Shown: positions 45,327 through 53,467, numbered from the stretch's first letter. The stretch is 64,000 nucleotides of DNA from Actinoallomurus oryzae (GCF_039541955.1 NZ_BAABHF010000019.1:682001-746000); one strand, 5' to 3'. Notes: generated from the sequence alone by a model not told the origin. Numbers and translations: made by a program.

Positions 45327-45813
45327 GCGGCACGGCCTCCTCCGCGAGCGTCCGCGCGGCGCGTTCGACCGCCGCGCGGATCTGTACGTAGCCGGTGCAG
45401 CGGCAGATGTTGCCGCCGAGCGCCTCGTCGATCGCCTCGCGGGAGGGGTCGGGGTCGGCGTCCAGCAGCGCCTGCGCGGCCAGCACCATGCCGGAGGTGC
45501 AGTAGCCGCACTGCAGGGCGTGGGTCTCGCAGAACGCCTCCTGCACCGGGCTCAGGGCGTCCGGCCCGCCGACGCCCTCGATCGTGGTGACCTCGCGCTC
45601 CTCGGCCTGGACCGCCAGCACGATGCAGGAGCGGACCGGCGCGCCGTCGAGCAGCACCGTGCAGGCGCCGCAGACGCCCTGCTCACAGCCCAGATGTGTG
45701 CCGGTCAGGCCCAGGGTGTCGCGCAGGAAGTCGGCGAGGCTCGTCCGCGCGGGCGCCGTGCCGCGGCGCTCCTCGCCGTTGACGACCAGGGAGATCTCAT
45801 GTCGGCTGCCCAC
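45319..45813 (-). CDS. molybdenum hydroxylase [2Fe-2S] subunit (CoxS type)
   Basis: A 164-residue two-cluster ferredoxin subunit. The N-terminal plant-type [2Fe-2S] motif is GCEQGVCGACTVLLDG with a later Cys in RSCIV. The C-terminal helical domain binds the second cluster through QCGYCTSGM and ICRCTGY. It relays electrons from the Mo site to FAD. Its start lies one base after the alpha/beta hydrolase stop. Confidence 0.95.
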   Translation of the reverse strand: MGSRHEISLVVNGEERRGTAPARTSLADFLRDTLGLTGTHLGCEQGVCGACTVLLDGAPVRSCIVLAVQAEEREVTTIEGVGGPDALSPVQEAFCETHALQCGYCTSGMVLAAQALLDADPDPSREAIDEALGGNICRCTGYVQIRAAVERAARTLAEEAVPHE

Positions 45814-45814
45814 G

Positions 45815-46579
45815 TCAGCTCCTTCCGTCGGCGAAGCAGGCCACCAGGCGCGTGAACTCCGCGGGGTTCTCCAGGTTGGACAGGTGGCCCGCGCCGGGCA
45901 CCTCGGCGAGCTCGGCGCCCTCGATGCCGGCGGCGATCCGCTCGGACAGCGCGCGCGGCGTCTTGCGGTCCCGGTCGCCCCACAGCACCAGCGTGGGTGC
46001 CCGGACCGCGCCGAGCCGGTCCTCCACCCGGGCGCCGAAGCAGGCGCGTGCGGTCGCCGCGTACGCCTCGGCGTCCATGCCGGCGATGGCGGACCGCACC
46101 ACCTCGGCTCCCGGCGGCAGCGGCGAGACCGTGAAGGTGTCCGCGACGTAGGTGTCGGCGAGCGCGGCGGTGCCCTCCGACAGCGCCTGCCCGGCCAGCC
46201 CCTCGGCCTTGGCCGTGGCGACCTCCGGGTCGAGGGCGGCGAAGCTGTCGGCGACGACGAGCGCGGACACCCGGCCGGGGTGCGCGGCGGCGTACGCGAT
46301 GGCCTGGATGCCGCCGAGGGAGAGCCCGACGAGCACGGCCCGCCGTACGCCGGCGGCGTCCAGAACGCCGTCCAGGTCGGCCACCCAGTCGCCGACGGCC
46401 GGCGGGCCGGTCCAGGCGGAGCCGCCGTGCCCGCGGCTGTCCGGCAGGACCACCCGGTGCCGGGTCCCCAGCGCCTCGGCCTGGTCGCGCCACATCCGGT
46501 GGTCGGTGCCGAGGCTGTGCAGGAACACCACGGCCGTGTCGCCGTCGGGCCCGGCGCTCACGTGGTTCAGCACCGTCAC
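45815..46579 (-). CDS. alpha/beta hydrolase, enol-lactonase-like
   Basis: A 254-residue hydrolase resembling 3-oxoadipate enol-lactonases (PcaD). Signatures are VFLHSLGTDHRMWRDQ, LPDSRGHGGS, the nucleophile elbow GLSLGG, the acid in LWGDRDRKTP and the His in PGAGHLSNLE. GTG start within a GTGA overlap with the ATPase gene. It probably opens a lactone or cleaves an ester or amide formed after ring hydroxylation. Confidence 0.88.
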   Translation of the reverse strand: MTVLNHVSAGPDGDTAVVFLHSLGTDHRMWRDQAEALGTRHRVVLPDSRGHGGSAWTGPPAVGDWVADLDGVLDAAGVRRAVLVGLSLGGIQAIAYAAAHPGRVSALVVADSFAALDPEVATAKAEGLAGQALSEGTAALADTYVADTFTVSPLPPGAEVVRSAIAGMDAEAYAATARACFGARVEDRLGAVRAPTLVLWGDRDRKTPRALSERIAAGIEGAELAEVPGAGHLSNLENPAEFTRLVACFADGRS

Positions 46580-47319
46580 TCCGCGCCGCCTTCGGGGGTC
46601 ATGCCGGCCAGCACCCGCGCGCGCAGCGCCTCCAGCGCGGCCGGGTCCGGGTCGGAGGGCACGGCGATGTCGTCGGCGAGGTGTCCGGGTGGGCGCAGCA
46701 CGAGGATGCGGCTGCCGAGCGTCAGCGCCTCGGCGAGCGAGTGCGTGATGACGACGCCGGTCTTGCCGCCTTCGCGTACCAGGTCGACGAACTCCCGCCG
46801 CAGCCCCTGTGCGGTGATCTCGTCGAGCGCGGAGAACGACTCGTCGCACAGGATGATCTCGGGGTCGACGGAGAAGGCGCGCGCCAGCGAGACGCGTTGC
46901 CGCTGCCCGCCGGAGAGCTGGTGCGGATAGGCGTTCTCCCGCCCGGCGAGGCCGAGGCGCGCCAGCCAGTCGCGTGCGCGGTCCTGCCACTGGTCCTTGG
47001 GGATCCCGGCGAACCGCATCCCGATACAGACGTTCTGCAGGGCGGTACGCCACGGCAGCAGGCGCGCGTCCTGGAACACCACCGCCACACGGCGGCGGAA
47101 CCAGTCGAACTCCGCGTACGGGTCGTGCCCCGCGACGCGTACCGTGCCCTCGCTGGGCGGGAACAGGCCGAGGATCAGGTTGAACGTGGTCGACTTGCCG
47201 CAGCCGGTGACACCGACGACGCTGACCAGCTCGCCCTCTTCGATGCCGAAGGTCAGGTCGTGCACCGCGCGGTGGTCGACGAAGGCCTTCTCGACGCCGG
47301 TGAACTCGATGACGGGCAT
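46576..47319 (-). CDS. NitT/TauT-type ABC transporter ATPase
   Basis: A 247-residue SsuB/TauB-like ATPase. Walker A is GVTGCGKST, Q-loop VVFQDARLLPW, signature LSGGQRQR, Walker B IILCDESFSALD and H-loop ITHSLAEA. Walker B ends in DES instead of the common DEP, still with the catalytic Glu. It powers the permease encoded just upstream, importing the operon's substrate. Confidence 0.92.
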   Translation of the reverse strand: MPVIEFTGVEKAFVDHRAVHDLTFGIEEGELVSVVGVTGCGKSTTFNLILGLFPPSEGTVRVAGHDPYAEFDWFRRRVAVVFQDARLLPWRTALQNVCIGMRFAGIPKDQWQDRARDWLARLGLAGRENAYPHQLSGGQRQRVSLARAFSVDPEIILCDESFSALDEITAQGLRREFVDLVREGGKTGVVITHSLAEALTLGSRILVLRPPGHLADDIAVPSDPDPAALEALRARVLAGMTPEGGAE

Positions 47320-47324
47320 GGCGA

Positions 47325-48182
47325 TCAGCCCTTCTGTGACGGGGTGGTGACGGACGCACGGGTGTGGCCGGCGGCGGACGGCCGGTAGCGCAGCGCCCAC
47401 GTCTCGACGAGTTCGACGACTCCCTGGACGATCAGCATGCAGACGGCGAGCAACAGGGTCCACGAGACCACCGACGCCATGTCGAACAGCTGCTGCGCGG
47501 TCAGGAGCTGCGCGCCCACCCCGACGGTCGCGCCGACCAGCTCGGCGACCAGCACCATCCGGATGCCGAGCCCGAGGTTGACCTTCCACGCGGTGAAGAT
47601 CCCCGGCGTGATGGCCGGCAGGGTGAGCTCGCGGAACAGCGCCCACCGGCCCGGCCGGAAGGACCGCGCCATGTCGCGCAGCTCGGCGGGCACCGCCCGA
47701 TAGGAGTCGTACGTCTGCAGCACGAACCCCGGCAGCGTGACGACGAACATCACGAACCAGATCCGGAACTCCACGTTGGCGAACCAGATCACCGCGATGA
47801 TCACCCAGGACAGGGACGGGATGCCCTGGACGAAGCGGACCGGCGGCAGCAGGTAGCGGGCGGCGAACCGACGGCCGCCCATGAGAAGGCCGAGTGCCAG
47901 CCCGACGACGAAGGACGCGGCCAGCCCGGCGAACACGCGCAGCAGCGTCGTGAAGAGGCTGCGCAGCGAGTCGCCGGAGGTGAGGATGTCGCCGAGCTCG
48001 CGGGCGACGCTGGAGATGCTCGGCACGTCGTACTCGGGCGTGAAGCGCGACACGATCGCCCACACCGCGAGCAGAACGACGATCAGGATCGGCATGCTCG
48101 GGTCGCGGAACCGGCGCCGGGCGGGTCGGGAGTCGGTGGTGGAGGCCGCCTGGGGCGGCGGCGTGACGGTTGAGGTGGCCAT
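47325..48182 (-). CDS. NitT/TauT-type ABC transporter permease
   Basis: A 285-residue SsuC/TauC-like permease with a disordered N-terminus (~30 residues) and about six helices. The EAA loop is FRELTLPAITPGIFTAWKVN, and GIRMVLVAELVGATVGVGAQ is typical of the family. Its ATG shares one base with the stop of the binding-protein gene. Confidence 0.92.
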   Translation of the reverse strand: MATSTVTPPPQAASTTDSRPARRRFRDPSMPILIVVLLAVWAIVSRFTPEYDVPSISSVARELGDILTSGDSLRSLFTTLLRVFAGLAASFVVGLALGLLMGGRRFAARYLLPPVRFVQGIPSLSWVIIAVIWFANVEFRIWFVMFVVTLPGFVLQTYDSYRAVPAELRDMARSFRPGRWALFRELTLPAITPGIFTAWKVNLGLGIRMVLVAELVGATVGVGAQLLTAQQLFDMASVVSWTLLLAVCMLIVQGVVELVETWALRYRPSAAGHTRASVTTPSQKG

Positions 48183-49198
48183 CAGAGCCCCCGGTAGACG
48201 ATTCCGGCAGGTGGATTCTTGGTCAGGTAACCGGTCTGGCGTCCGGCGTCGAACACGGCGCCGATGCCGGCGGTGAGCTGGGCGGCGGGCCGTACGTTGA
48301 GGCGCAGGCGTGCGTTGTCCTCGATGAGCGCCTGGATCGTGGCGGGCTTGCCCTTGGGGATCGCGGCGGCGATGGCCTTGGCGGCCTTCGCCGGCTCGCG
48401 CCGGGTGAAGGTGGCGGCGTCGGAGTAGATCTTGTAGAGGGTGGCGACGGCGTCCGGGTGGGACCGCGCCCACGCCGAGTGGGCGGCCAGGCCGAGGTAG
48501 GGCATCTGGTCGGTGCCGAACGCCCGCTGCCAGTTGGGCAGGCCCAGGTCCAGGGTGCGGATGCCGGGTTTGGCGTGCCGCAGCGAGGAGTAGGCGGGCT
48601 CCCAGATCTCGGTGGCGTCGGCCCGTCCCATGAGTGCCATGGTCGACAGGCCGGCGGTGGTCTGGTTGAGCAGCTCGACCTTGTACAGGTCGAGCCCGGC
48701 CTGGCGGGCGAACCACTCGAACATCGCGTGGTTCGTCGTGCCGGTCGCCGCGGCGAGGCTGTGGCCGCGCAGGTCCCCCAGGCCGCGGATGGCGGGGTCG
48801 GAGGTGACGACCGCGGTGAAGTAGTCGAACAGGTTGAACAGGTAGCTCACGGCGACGCCGCGTTCGGTGCGCAGCGCCTCCGACAGCAGCGCGGCGCTGG
48901 CGCCGACCTCGTAGTGCCCGGAGGCGAACTCGGTGTTGTAGTTGTCCGGGGTGGCGTAGGCGTAGGAGACACGCAGGTTGTGCGCGACGTCGATGCCCTG
49001 GCTCTTGATCACGGCCGGGAGGAAGGCGCCGAGCGAGGGAGCACGGAACGCCAGGATCCGGATCGAGGCCCGGCCGTCCGAGGCGACGGTCAGGCCCTCG
49101 GCCGAGCCGCAGCCGGCCGCGGCGAGCGCCATCGCCGACAGGCCGCCGCCGAGCAGGGTCCGGCGGGTCACGGACGGGTTCCGCGGGGGGATCATCAC
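48182..49198 (-). CDS. NitT/TauT-type substrate-binding lipoprotein
   Basis: A 338-residue ThiY/NMT1-like binding protein. The N-terminus has twin Arg (RRTLLGGGLSAMALAAAGC), suggesting a Tat-exported lipoprotein with lipid Cys ~30. The fold shows ASGHYEVGASAALLSEALR, LRGHSLAAATGTTNHAMFEW and MGRADATEIWEPAY. Relatives bind sulfonates, nitrate, pyrimidines or aromatic acids. It is the first structural gene after the IclR regulator. Confidence 0.9.
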   Translation of the reverse strand: MMIPPRNPSVTRRTLLGGGLSAMALAAAGCGSAEGLTVASDGRASIRILAFRAPSLGAFLPAVIKSQGIDVAHNLRVSYAYATPDNYNTEFASGHYEVGASAALLSEALRTERGVAVSYLFNLFDYFTAVVTSDPAIRGLGDLRGHSLAAATGTTNHAMFEWFARQAGLDLYKVELLNQTTAGLSTMALMGRADATEIWEPAYSSLRHAKPGIRTLDLGLPNWQRAFGTDQMPYLGLAAHSAWARSHPDAVATLYKIYSDAATFTRREPAKAAKAIAAAIPKGKPATIQALIEDNARLRLNVRPAAQLTAGIGAVFDAGRQTGYLTKNPPAGIVYRGL

Positions 49199-49213
49199 GG
49201 CTCCTCGGGGGTC

Positions 49214-49996
49214 TCAGGCGTCATGCCGGGCGGCGGTGACCAGCGACGCCGGGCCGCCCAGCGCCCGTGAGACGGCGACGGCCGTGGCGACCGTACGGTC
49301 GCGGAGCTCGGGGAAGCGGTCGGAGCCGAAGCGCTGCTCGGGCAGGCAGATGCCGACCGAGGCCACGACCCTCCCGGTGTGGTCGCGGATCGGCGCGGCG
49401 ACACCGCCGACCCCTTCGCGGTAGCTGCCGTGGTTGACCGCGTGTCCCTCGTCGCGGACGGCCGCCAGGAGATCGGCGAGCGCGGCCGGATCGGTCACCG
49501 AGTCGGCGGTGTAGGCCGGCAGGGGGCCGGTCAGGACGCGTTCGATCTCCTCGGCGGGCTCGAAGGCGAGCAGCGCCCGGCCGGTGGCCACGCACGTGGC
49601 CGGGCAGCGGCGGCCCACGTAGGACTTGGCCACGACCGGCTGGCGGCTCTCCAGCTTCTCGATGTAGACCACGTCACCGTGGTCGTAGACCGCGAGGTGG
49701 ATCGTCTCCCCGGTCTCCTCGTTCAGCTGCGCGAGGAGGGGAGCGGCGACGGCGCGCATGTCGAGGTTCTGCACCCACATGCTGCCGAGCTCGAAGCAGC
49801 GGACGCCGGCCGAGTAGAGGGACGTCCGCGGCTCCTGGGTGACGTAGCCCCGCGCCTGGAGCGTGGACAGCAGACGGTGGATCGTGGCCTTCGGCCCGCC
49901 GACCTCGTCGACGATCTCGGCGAGCCGCCGCGGACCTCCGGAGCGTACGAGCAGCTCAAGGATGTCGAGCGAGCGTTCGAGCTGAGCGCTGCCCAT
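49214..49996 (-). CDS. IclR family transcriptional regulator
   Basis: A ~260-residue IclR protein. The N-terminal winged HTH is MGSAQLERSLDILELLVRSG with GGPKATIHRLLSTLQARGYV; the effector domain contains ESRQPVVAKSYVGRRCPATC and SVGICLPEQRF. I use the ATG at 49996, preceded by AAGGG nine bases upstream; earlier in-frame starts overlap the putative operator. IclR members commonly control aromatic catabolism, and it is the first gene of the eleven-gene operon. Confidence 0.92.
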   Translation of the reverse strand: MGSAQLERSLDILELLVRSGGPRRLAEIVDEVGGPKATIHRLLSTLQARGYVTQEPRTSLYSAGVRCFELGSMWVQNLDMRAVAAPLLAQLNEETGETIHLAVYDHGDVVYIEKLESRQPVVAKSYVGRRCPATCVATGRALLAFEPAEEIERVLTGPLPAYTADSVTDPAALADLLAAVRDEGHAVNHGSYREGVGGVAAPIRDHTGRVVASVGICLPEQRFGSDRFPELRDRTVATAVAVSRALGGPASLVTAARHDA

Positions 49997-50010
49997 GGAG
50001 TTGAACCCTT

Positions 50011-50037
50011 GTTCCATAAGTAACTTGTAGTTGGAAC
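50011..50037. promoter_or_regulatory. candidate IclR operator
   Basis: The inverted repeat GTTCCA-N15-TGGAAC lies 15 bases upstream of the IclR start. GTTCCA/TGGAAC half-sites are common in IclR-family operators. It would allow autoregulation of the whole operon. Confidence 0.5.
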
Positions 50038-50072
50038 GCAGGTCCAATGTCAATGGGTGTAACAACACAAAA

Positions 50073-50104
50073 CCGCCCTGCCCGGCACGAACCGGACAGG
50101 GCGG
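50073..50104 (-). terminator. hairpin terminator of the sugar ABC operon
   Basis: CCGCCCTG-CCCGG and CCGG-A-CAGGGCGG form a long GC stem around a short CACGAA loop, 14 bases downstream of the ATPase stop. It separates this operon from the IclR promoter. Confidence 0.75.
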
Positions 50105-50117
50105 GTGGATGGATCGG

Positions 50118-50999
50118 TCAGTCGGACAAGCCGAGGTCGCGGGCGTCCTCGCGCAGCTCTGGTGCGCCCTCGACGCCCGCGCTCTCCAGCTCGTGCGCGA
50201 GCTCCTCCAGCTCCGCGCCGCCCGCCATCTCCGCGGTCAGCTCGGCGAGGGTGATGTCCTCTTTGGTGTGGTATCCGAGGGTACGACCACGCTTGAGCAG
50301 CAAAAACCGGTCTCCCACCGGATACGCGTGGTGGGGGTTGTGAGAGATGAAGATGACGCCGAGACCGCGTTCGCGCGCCTGGGCGATGTAGCGGAGCACG
50401 ACGCCCGCCTGCTTGACGCCGAGCGCGGCGGTCGGCTCGTCCAGGATCAGCACCTTCGCGCCGAAGTACACCGCGCGGGCGATCGCGACGCACTGGCGCT
50501 CGCCGCCCGACAGCGTGCCGATCGGCTGGTCGACGTCGCGCAGGTCGATCCCCATGTCGAGGAGTTCCCGCTTGGCCGTCGACCGCATGAACGAGATGTC
50601 GAGCCGCTTGAACGGACCGACGCCGGTGCGCTTCTCCGAGCCGAGGAAGAAGTTGCGCCACACCGGCATGAGCGGCACGACGGCCAGGTCCTGGTAGACC
50701 GTCGCGATGCCGCGTTCGAGCGCCTCGCGGGGCGAGCCGAACGAAACCCGCTCGCCCTCGACCCGGAACACGCCCTCGTCGTGCCGGTGCAGGCCGGCGA
50801 CGATCTTGATCAGCGTGGACTTGCCCGCGCCGTTGTCGCCGAGCACGCAGGTGATCTCGCTCGCGCTCACCTCCAGGTCGATGTCGCGCAGCGCGATGAT
50901 GTTGCCGTACCGCTTACCGACGGCCTCCAGCTCGACCAGCGGCGTACCCGCGCCCACCGCGACGTCCTCGCTCGCTGCGGCGTCCTCGCTCGTGCTCAT
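50118..50999 (-). CDS. sugar-type ABC transporter ATPase (single domain)
   Basis: A 293-residue single-domain ATPase of the FrcA/RbsA group. Walker A is GDNGAGKST, Q-loop TVYQDLAVVP, signature LSGGERQC, Walker B VLILDEPTAALG and H-loop ISHNPHHA. A long acidic C-terminal tail is unusual. The ATG sits in the ATGA overlap with the micro-ORF at 50996-51082. With the permease and binding protein upstream it makes a CUT2-type importer; the iol genes nearby suggest inositol as substrate. Confidence 0.9.
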   Translation of the reverse strand: MSTSEDAAASEDVAVGAGTPLVELEAVGKRYGNIIALRDIDLEVSASEITCVLGDNGAGKSTLIKIVAGLHRHDEGVFRVEGERVSFGSPREALERGIATVYQDLAVVPLMPVWRNFFLGSEKRTGVGPFKRLDISFMRSTAKRELLDMGIDLRDVDQPIGTLSGGERQCVAIARAVYFGAKVLILDEPTAALGVKQAGVVLRYIAQARERGLGVIFISHNPHHAYPVGDRFLLLKRGRTLGYHTKEDITLAELTAEMAGGAELEELAHELESAGVEGAPELREDARDLGLSD

Positions 51000-51082
51000 G
51001 ATTCGCTCACCCACCTCACTCGCTCCACGGACGGCCTCGTACCTCGACCGGCCGCTCCGCTCGCTGCGGTGTGCTCGCTCAT
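50996..51082 (-). CDS. 28-codon coupling micro-ORF C
   Basis: An ATG overlapping the permease TGA (ATGA) opens a 28-codon frame beginning MSEHTAASGAAGRG and ending VRWVSES, whose TGA overlaps the ATPase ATG. No spacer remains between the three frames. The 5' end (ATGAGCGAGC) matches the 68-nt element elsewhere in this region, but the 3' part differs. It may keep ribosomes moving between the two genes. Confidence 0.5.
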   Translation of the reverse strand: MSEHTAASGAAGRGTRPSVERVRWVSES

Positions 51083-52122
51083 TTCCCTGCCTCCGCCCGG
51101 CGACGTACGACCAGGTTGACCACGGTGGCGGCGAGCAGCATCGCGCCGAGGAAGAACTTGAACCAGTCCGGGTTCCACTCGGCGTACACGATGCCGTTGC
51201 TCGTCATGCCCCAGATGAAGGCCCCGATGGCCGCGCCGATCGCCGAGCCGTACCCGCCGGTCAGCAGGCAGCCGCCGACCACCGCGCAGATGATGTAGAA
51301 GAACTCGTTGCCGACGCCCTCGCCGGACTGCACGGACTTGAAGTTGAACAGGATGTGCATCCCGTAGAACCACGCCGTGAAGGACACGCCCATGAACAGG
51401 GCGATCTTCGTCCGGGTGACCGGCACGCCGACCGCGCGGGCGCTGGCGGCCGACCCGCCGACCGCGAAGATCCAGTTGCCCGAGCGGGTGCGCAGCAGCA
51501 GCCACGTCGCGATGGCCACGAACACGATCCACCACAGCACGCTGATGTTCACGTGGACGCCGCCGATCGTGAAGTCGCGGGCGAACACGTCGCGGGCCTG
51601 AGTGAACCCGTCCATGTCCTCGATCGACGGCGTCGCGACGTTGTGCGTGATCAGCTTGGTGAAGCCCAGGTTGAGGCCGGCCAGCATGAAGAAGGTGCCG
51701 AGCGTCACGATGAAGCTCGGCAACCCGGTCTTGACGTACAGCAGGCCGTTGAGGAAGCCGAGCGCCAGGGTCACCACGAGGGAGACCGCCACGCCCACCC
51801 AGACGTTCAGCGTGAGCTCGTAGCTGAACATCGACGCGATCAGCGCGGAGGAGGTGACCATCACCCCCGCGGACAGGTCGAACTCCCCGCCGATCATCAG
51901 CAGCGACACCGACACGGCCATGATGCCCATCGACGCGCTGGAGTACAGCACGGTCGAGAACGACGAGGCGCGCAGGAACGCGTCGGCGACCAGGGAGAAG
52001 AAGACGAACAAGACGATGGCGCCGATGAGGGAGCCGATCTCCGGCCGCCCCAGCAGCTTGCGGAACGACGAGCGTGCCGCGAGGCGCTCGTCCACGGCGG
52101 GCGCGGGCGGTGCGATGGTCAT
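51079..52122 (-). CDS. sugar-type ABC transporter permease (RbsC/FrcC)
   Basis: A 347-residue CUT2 permease with about eight to ten hydrophobic helices. Family segments are LLMIGGEFDLSAGVMVTSSA, LTLALGFLNGLLYVKTGLPS and SGNWIFAVGGSAASARAVGV. The ATG at 52122 is preceded by AAGGAGG with five bases between. It forms the membrane channel for the sugar or cyclitol. Confidence 0.92.
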   Translation of the reverse strand: MTIAPPAPAVDERLAARSSFRKLLGRPEIGSLIGAIVLFVFFSLVADAFLRASSFSTVLYSSASMGIMAVSVSLLMIGGEFDLSAGVMVTSSALIASMFSYELTLNVWVGVAVSLVVTLALGFLNGLLYVKTGLPSFIVTLGTFFMLAGLNLGFTKLITHNVATPSIEDMDGFTQARDVFARDFTIGGVHVNISVLWWIVFVAIATWLLLRTRSGNWIFAVGGSAASARAVGVPVTRTKIALFMGVSFTAWFYGMHILFNFKSVQSGEGVGNEFFYIICAVVGGCLLTGGYGSAIGAAIGAFIWGMTSNGIVYAEWNPDWFKFFLGAMLLAATVVNLVVRRRAEAGK

Positions 52123-52190
52123 GAATCCTCCTTCGTCGGAGGGAGTGACCACAGGGGCGCGCCTTCGATTCCCTCGCTTCGCTCGGTCAT
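52119..52190 (-). CDS. 23-codon micro-ORF A (68-nt element)
   Basis: Encodes MTERSEGIEGA...PPTKEDS and ends in a TGA overlapping the permease ATG. The last codons (ACG AAG GAG GAT) contain the permease ribosome site AAGGAGG, so the peptide's C-terminal TKE is dictated by that signal. Confidence 0.55.
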   Translation of the reverse strand: MTERSEGIEGAPLWSLPPTKEDS

Positions 52191-52258
52191 GATTCCTCCT
52201 TCGTCGGAGGATGTGACCACAGGGCCGCGCCTTCGATTCCCTCGCTTCGCTCGGTCAT
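52123..52258 (-). repeat. tandem pair of 68-bp elements
   Basis: Units 52123-52190 and 52191-52258. A third copy, same length and boundaries, is at 58515-58582; a diverged fourth is at 59524-59599. Conserved ends are TGASCGAGCGMAGC at the start and CCGACGAAGGAGG before the next start codon. Confidence 0.85.
52187..52258 (-). CDS. 23-codon micro-ORF B (68-nt element)
   Basis: A tandem copy of micro-ORF A: MTERSEGIEGA...PPTKEES, ending in an ATGA overlap with micro-ORF A. It starts 15 bases after the binding-protein stop, with GGAG in that gap. The two units match at 64 of 68 bases. Confidence 0.55.
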   Translation of the reverse strand: MTERSEGIEGAALWSHPPTKEES

Positions 52259-52273
52259 GTGTACGCGGTCTCC

Positions 52274-53254
52274 TTATCGGGTGCCTCGGTCCGCGTACGG
52301 TGCGACGGCGTCCGCGTTGGACTTGTCGACGATCGCCGGCCCGGTGAGCACCGGCTGGCCGCCGCCGAGGATGTCGCCGTTGCGCTTGTACAGCCACAGC
52401 TCGTCGACGGCCTCGTAGCCCTGCAGGTACGGCTGCTGGTCGACGGCGAACTGGATGCGGCCGTCCTTGATCGCCGACACCAGGTCCTTGTTCATGTCGA
52501 ACGTGGCGACCTTGGCCTTGCTCCCGGCGCCCTTGGCGGCGTCGACGGCGGTCAGCGCGATCTGGGCGTTCAGGGCCAGGATGCCGTCGATGCCCTTGTC
52601 GGCCTGGAGCTTGGCGGTCACCGCCGACTTCACCTGCGGCATGTTCGCGCCCTGCACGAAGAGGTTCTGCATCTGGCCGGAGAAGGTCTTCTTCGCGCCG
52701 GCGCAGCGGGCCTCGAGGCCGACGTTGCCCTGCTCGTGGATCAGGCAGACGGCCTTCTTGATCCCGGCCTTGTTGAGCTGCTCACCGGCCGCCTGACCGG
52801 CGATGCTCTCGTCCTGGCCGAAGTGGGCCAGCGCGCCGAACTTGGCGGACTCCTCCGCGCCGGAGTTGATCGTCACGACCGGGATCTTGGCCGCGACGGC
52901 CTTGGCGACGACGTCCTTGAGCGCGTCCGGCTTGGCCAGCGTGACGATGATGCCGTCGACGTGCTGGTCGATGTAGGACTGCACGAGCTGCGCCTGCTTG
53001 CCGCCGTCCGGGTCCGCGGCGTACAGGAACTGCACGTTGTCCTTGGCGGACGCCGACTGCGCCCCCTTCTGCACGATGTCCCAGAACGCGTCGCCCTGAG
53101 CCGAGTGCGTGACCATGGCGATCTTGAGCCGGGGACCGCCGCTGCCGCTCAGTGCCTTGGTCGCCTGTTCGTCGGCCTTCTTCCCACCCGAACTGCTGCA
53201 CGCGCTCAGCGCCAGCAGCCCGGCCAGGGCCGCGGCGATCAACGTCCGCTTCAT
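52274..53254 (-). CDS. sugar-type ABC substrate-binding lipoprotein
   Basis: A 326-residue type 1 periplasmic-binding protein (RbsB/IbpA-like). The lipoprotein signal is MKRTLIAAALAGLLALSAC. The fold shows KIAMVTHSAQGDAFWDIVQK, VQSYIDQHVDGIIVTLAKPD, PVVTINSGAEES, a second-lobe segment IDGILALNAQIALTAVDAAK and YLQGYEAVDEL. The ATG at 53254 has GAGGAG upstream; a start 42 bases earlier would bury the signal peptide. It probably binds inositol or a related polyol. Confidence 0.92.
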   Translation of the reverse strand: MKRTLIAAALAGLLALSACSSSGGKKADEQATKALSGSGGPRLKIAMVTHSAQGDAFWDIVQKGAQSASAKDNVQFLYAADPDGGKQAQLVQSYIDQHVDGIIVTLAKPDALKDVVAKAVAAKIPVVTINSGAEESAKFGALAHFGQDESIAGQAAGEQLNKAGIKKAVCLIHEQGNVGLEARCAGAKKTFSGQMQNLFVQGANMPQVKSAVTAKLQADKGIDGILALNAQIALTAVDAAKGAGSKAKVATFDMNKDLVSAIKDGRIQFAVDQQPYLQGYEAVDELWLYKRNGDILGGGQPVLTGPAIVDKSNADAVAPYADRGTR

Positions 53255-53345
53255 GACTCTCGGTCTCCTCTCGGGGGCACGCATCGACCGCGGCACCGAC
53301 CGCGTGGGGCGTGCGCCGAGGGTGCGACGCCCCGGGGGGTACGGT

Positions 53346-53359
53346 CCAGCCGCGGCTGG
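53346..53359. promoter_or_regulatory. perfect palindrome upstream of the sugar ABC operon
   Basis: CCAGCCGCGGCTGG, a perfect 14-bp palindrome, lies 92 bases upstream of the binding-protein start, between two divergent genes. It is a possible operator; high GC makes chance occurrence fairly likely. Confidence 0.3.
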
Positions 53360-53467
53360 CGTGAGGGTACCGGCTCCGCCGGGCGCCGGACCAGCGCAGA
53401 CCGTCTCTGTTCGGTTACGAGGGACTGATCGGATCTAACGAGATAATTCCGCTGGAGGCGATGGGCC

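Noticed and set aside
42897..45590. Very long plus-strand open frame across the molybdenum-hydroxylase genes
   Set aside because: It is antisense to recognisable CoxL/CoxS-type genes, has no domain and is rich in Arg/Val/Gly as expected for the opposite strand of GC-rich coding DNA. The same holds for long plus-strand frames at 9254-11080, 10893-12368 and 19950-21929.
40118..45813. Aerobic CO dehydrogenase operon
   Set aside because: The large subunit lacks the AYRCSFR active-site loop, CoxD/E/F maturation genes are missing, and catabolic hydrolases and an importer are interleaved.
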